Below are positions 63,649 through 64,000 of a stretch of 64,000 nt of DNA, piece by piece (positions within the stretch are counted from its first letter, which is position 1; every line of letters starts with the position of its first letter). The DNA lies in assembly GCF_040564635.1 (NCBI RefSeq), contig NZ_CP159837.1, positions 3,893,001-3,957,000 of the forward strand, read 5' to 3'. The translations under genes and the position numbers were made by a program. The DNA is from Planktothricoides raciborskii GIHE-MW2 (GTDB taxonomy: Bacteria > Cyanobacteriota > Cyanobacteriia > Cyanobacteriales > Laspinemataceae). The notes under the pieces are model-generated. The model had not been told where the DNA came from. It did not search any database and saw only the letters and a list, made by a program, of their open reading frames with translations.

Positions 63649-63957
63649 GGCGGATTTGCTCCCATAAGGGAAAAAATTTCAGAGATTGTACAGCGCAGAC
63701 CGGCACAGACAATCGCTGTCTGAGTCTGCGTAGCAATCTATATAATTGATTTTACTTCAGGATTTGGGCAGACTGCTGCATCATCCTTGAGTAAATTTCC
63801 CCAGTAACCTTCCCAATCATAGAGTGTAATTTACCAAACAGGCATGAAAATCTTGCTTGTAGTCAAACCAGTCTTGGTGTATTTTGGTTAAGATATATGA
63901 ATGAAGAGCAAAAAAGCTCCATTTGAGGCAGATATTATTCATAGACAAGCCGACTGC
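63649..63957. other. Divergent promoter region before rimO
   Basis: A CAGACAATCGCTGTCTGAGTCTG (in part, 63707-63728) palindrome, GACAATCGCTGTC, is the only structure seen. No gene. Confidence 0.45.
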
Positions 63958-64000
63958 ATGGGCAAAAAGCCAATTATTGCCATATCTCACTTAGGATGCG
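63958..64000 (+). CDS. rimO: Ribosomal protein S12 methylthiotransferase RimO, N-terminal fragment
   Basis: Only 14 codons are visible before the window ends: MGKKPIIAISHLGC. The ISHLGC segment, with the first Cys of the N-terminal methylthiotransferase (UPF0004) iron-sulfur cluster, is the characteristic cyanobacterial RimO start; MiaB, the related tRNA enzyme, has a different start (TFGCQMN). RimO is a radical-SAM enzyme that methylthiolates an Asp of ribosomal protein S12. The identification rests on this short peptide. Confidence 0.75.
   Translation, partial: MGKKPIIAISHLGC

Overview
The window is chromosomal DNA from a filamentous, non-heterocystous-looking cyanobacterium (Oscillatoriales type; the genus cannot be fixed from sequence alone). 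Evidence: photosystem genes (psbV, a psbV2 paralogue, ycf3, petJ), cyanobacteria-specific conserved hypotheticals, a type A rnpB whose insertion is a short-repeat block, many copies of the octamer GCGATCGC, and a heavy load of small palindromic and tandem repeats, above all the 15-mer AGAAACCCGGTTTCT.

Layout. 1-6 kb (minus strand): a truncated membrane-anchored protein, a small acidic protein and a 1274-residue TPR-CHAT caspase-like protein with eleven near-identical 120-bp TPR units. 6.6-16.4 kb: cysS, an AI-2E family permease, a decayed fatty acid desaturase, a 4 x 95-bp tandem repeat, a prolyl oligopeptidase, rnc, rnpB and a membrane hypothetical. 16.5-26 kb: two pentapeptide-repeat proteins, a duplicated-domain membrane protein, a broken 3-methyladenine DNA glycosylase, a 40-aa membrane peptide, a glutamine riboswitch driving a DUF4278 gene, a Uma2 gene split by an amber codon, a DppB-type permease and prs. 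26-38.8 kb: PAS histidine kinase, metY-metX, a Fur-family regulator, a thioredoxin-like [2Fe-2S] protein, and futA-futB-futC for ferric iron with a candidate Fur box. 39-40.8 kb: remains of an AAA-like/GGDEF fusion. 40.8-48.3 kb: gatC, ycf3, a DUF2007-like gene, accD, psbV, psbV2, a receiver-GGDEF protein, petJ and a rhomboid protease. 48.3-55.4 kb: a protein with repeated cyclic-phosphate-processing receiver domains, a Uma2 protein with a heptad-repeat tail, and an accessory patch (membrane protein, small exported peptide, STAND NTPase with an N-terminal HTH preceded by 10-bp-phased iterons), then an NmrA-like reductase. 56.6-64 kb: methyltransferase, a HTH protein with a very acidic linker, membrane protein, conserved hypothetical, tRNA-Arg, tRNA-Thr, tRNA-Tyr, a CorC/CNNM transporter, a 46-aa membrane peptide and the first codons of rimO.

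How it fits together. Housekeeping and photosynthesis genes are single transcription units scattered among accessory genes. Clear functional groups are methionine synthesis (metX, metY), iron import and iron sensing (fur, Fut system), and two signalling/conflict-like modules (TPR-CHAT at the left edge, STAND NTPase at 51-54.6 kb). Four genes are visibly decaying (desaturase, glycosylase, Uma2, AAA-GGDEF), and at least three coding regions carry in-frame palindromic repeat insertions, so repeat spread is shaping both intergenic and coding DNA here. The best candidates for undescribed biology are the TPR-CHAT trio, the STAND NTPase with its iteron array, the glutamine-riboswitch DUF4278 gene and the tandem receiver protein.
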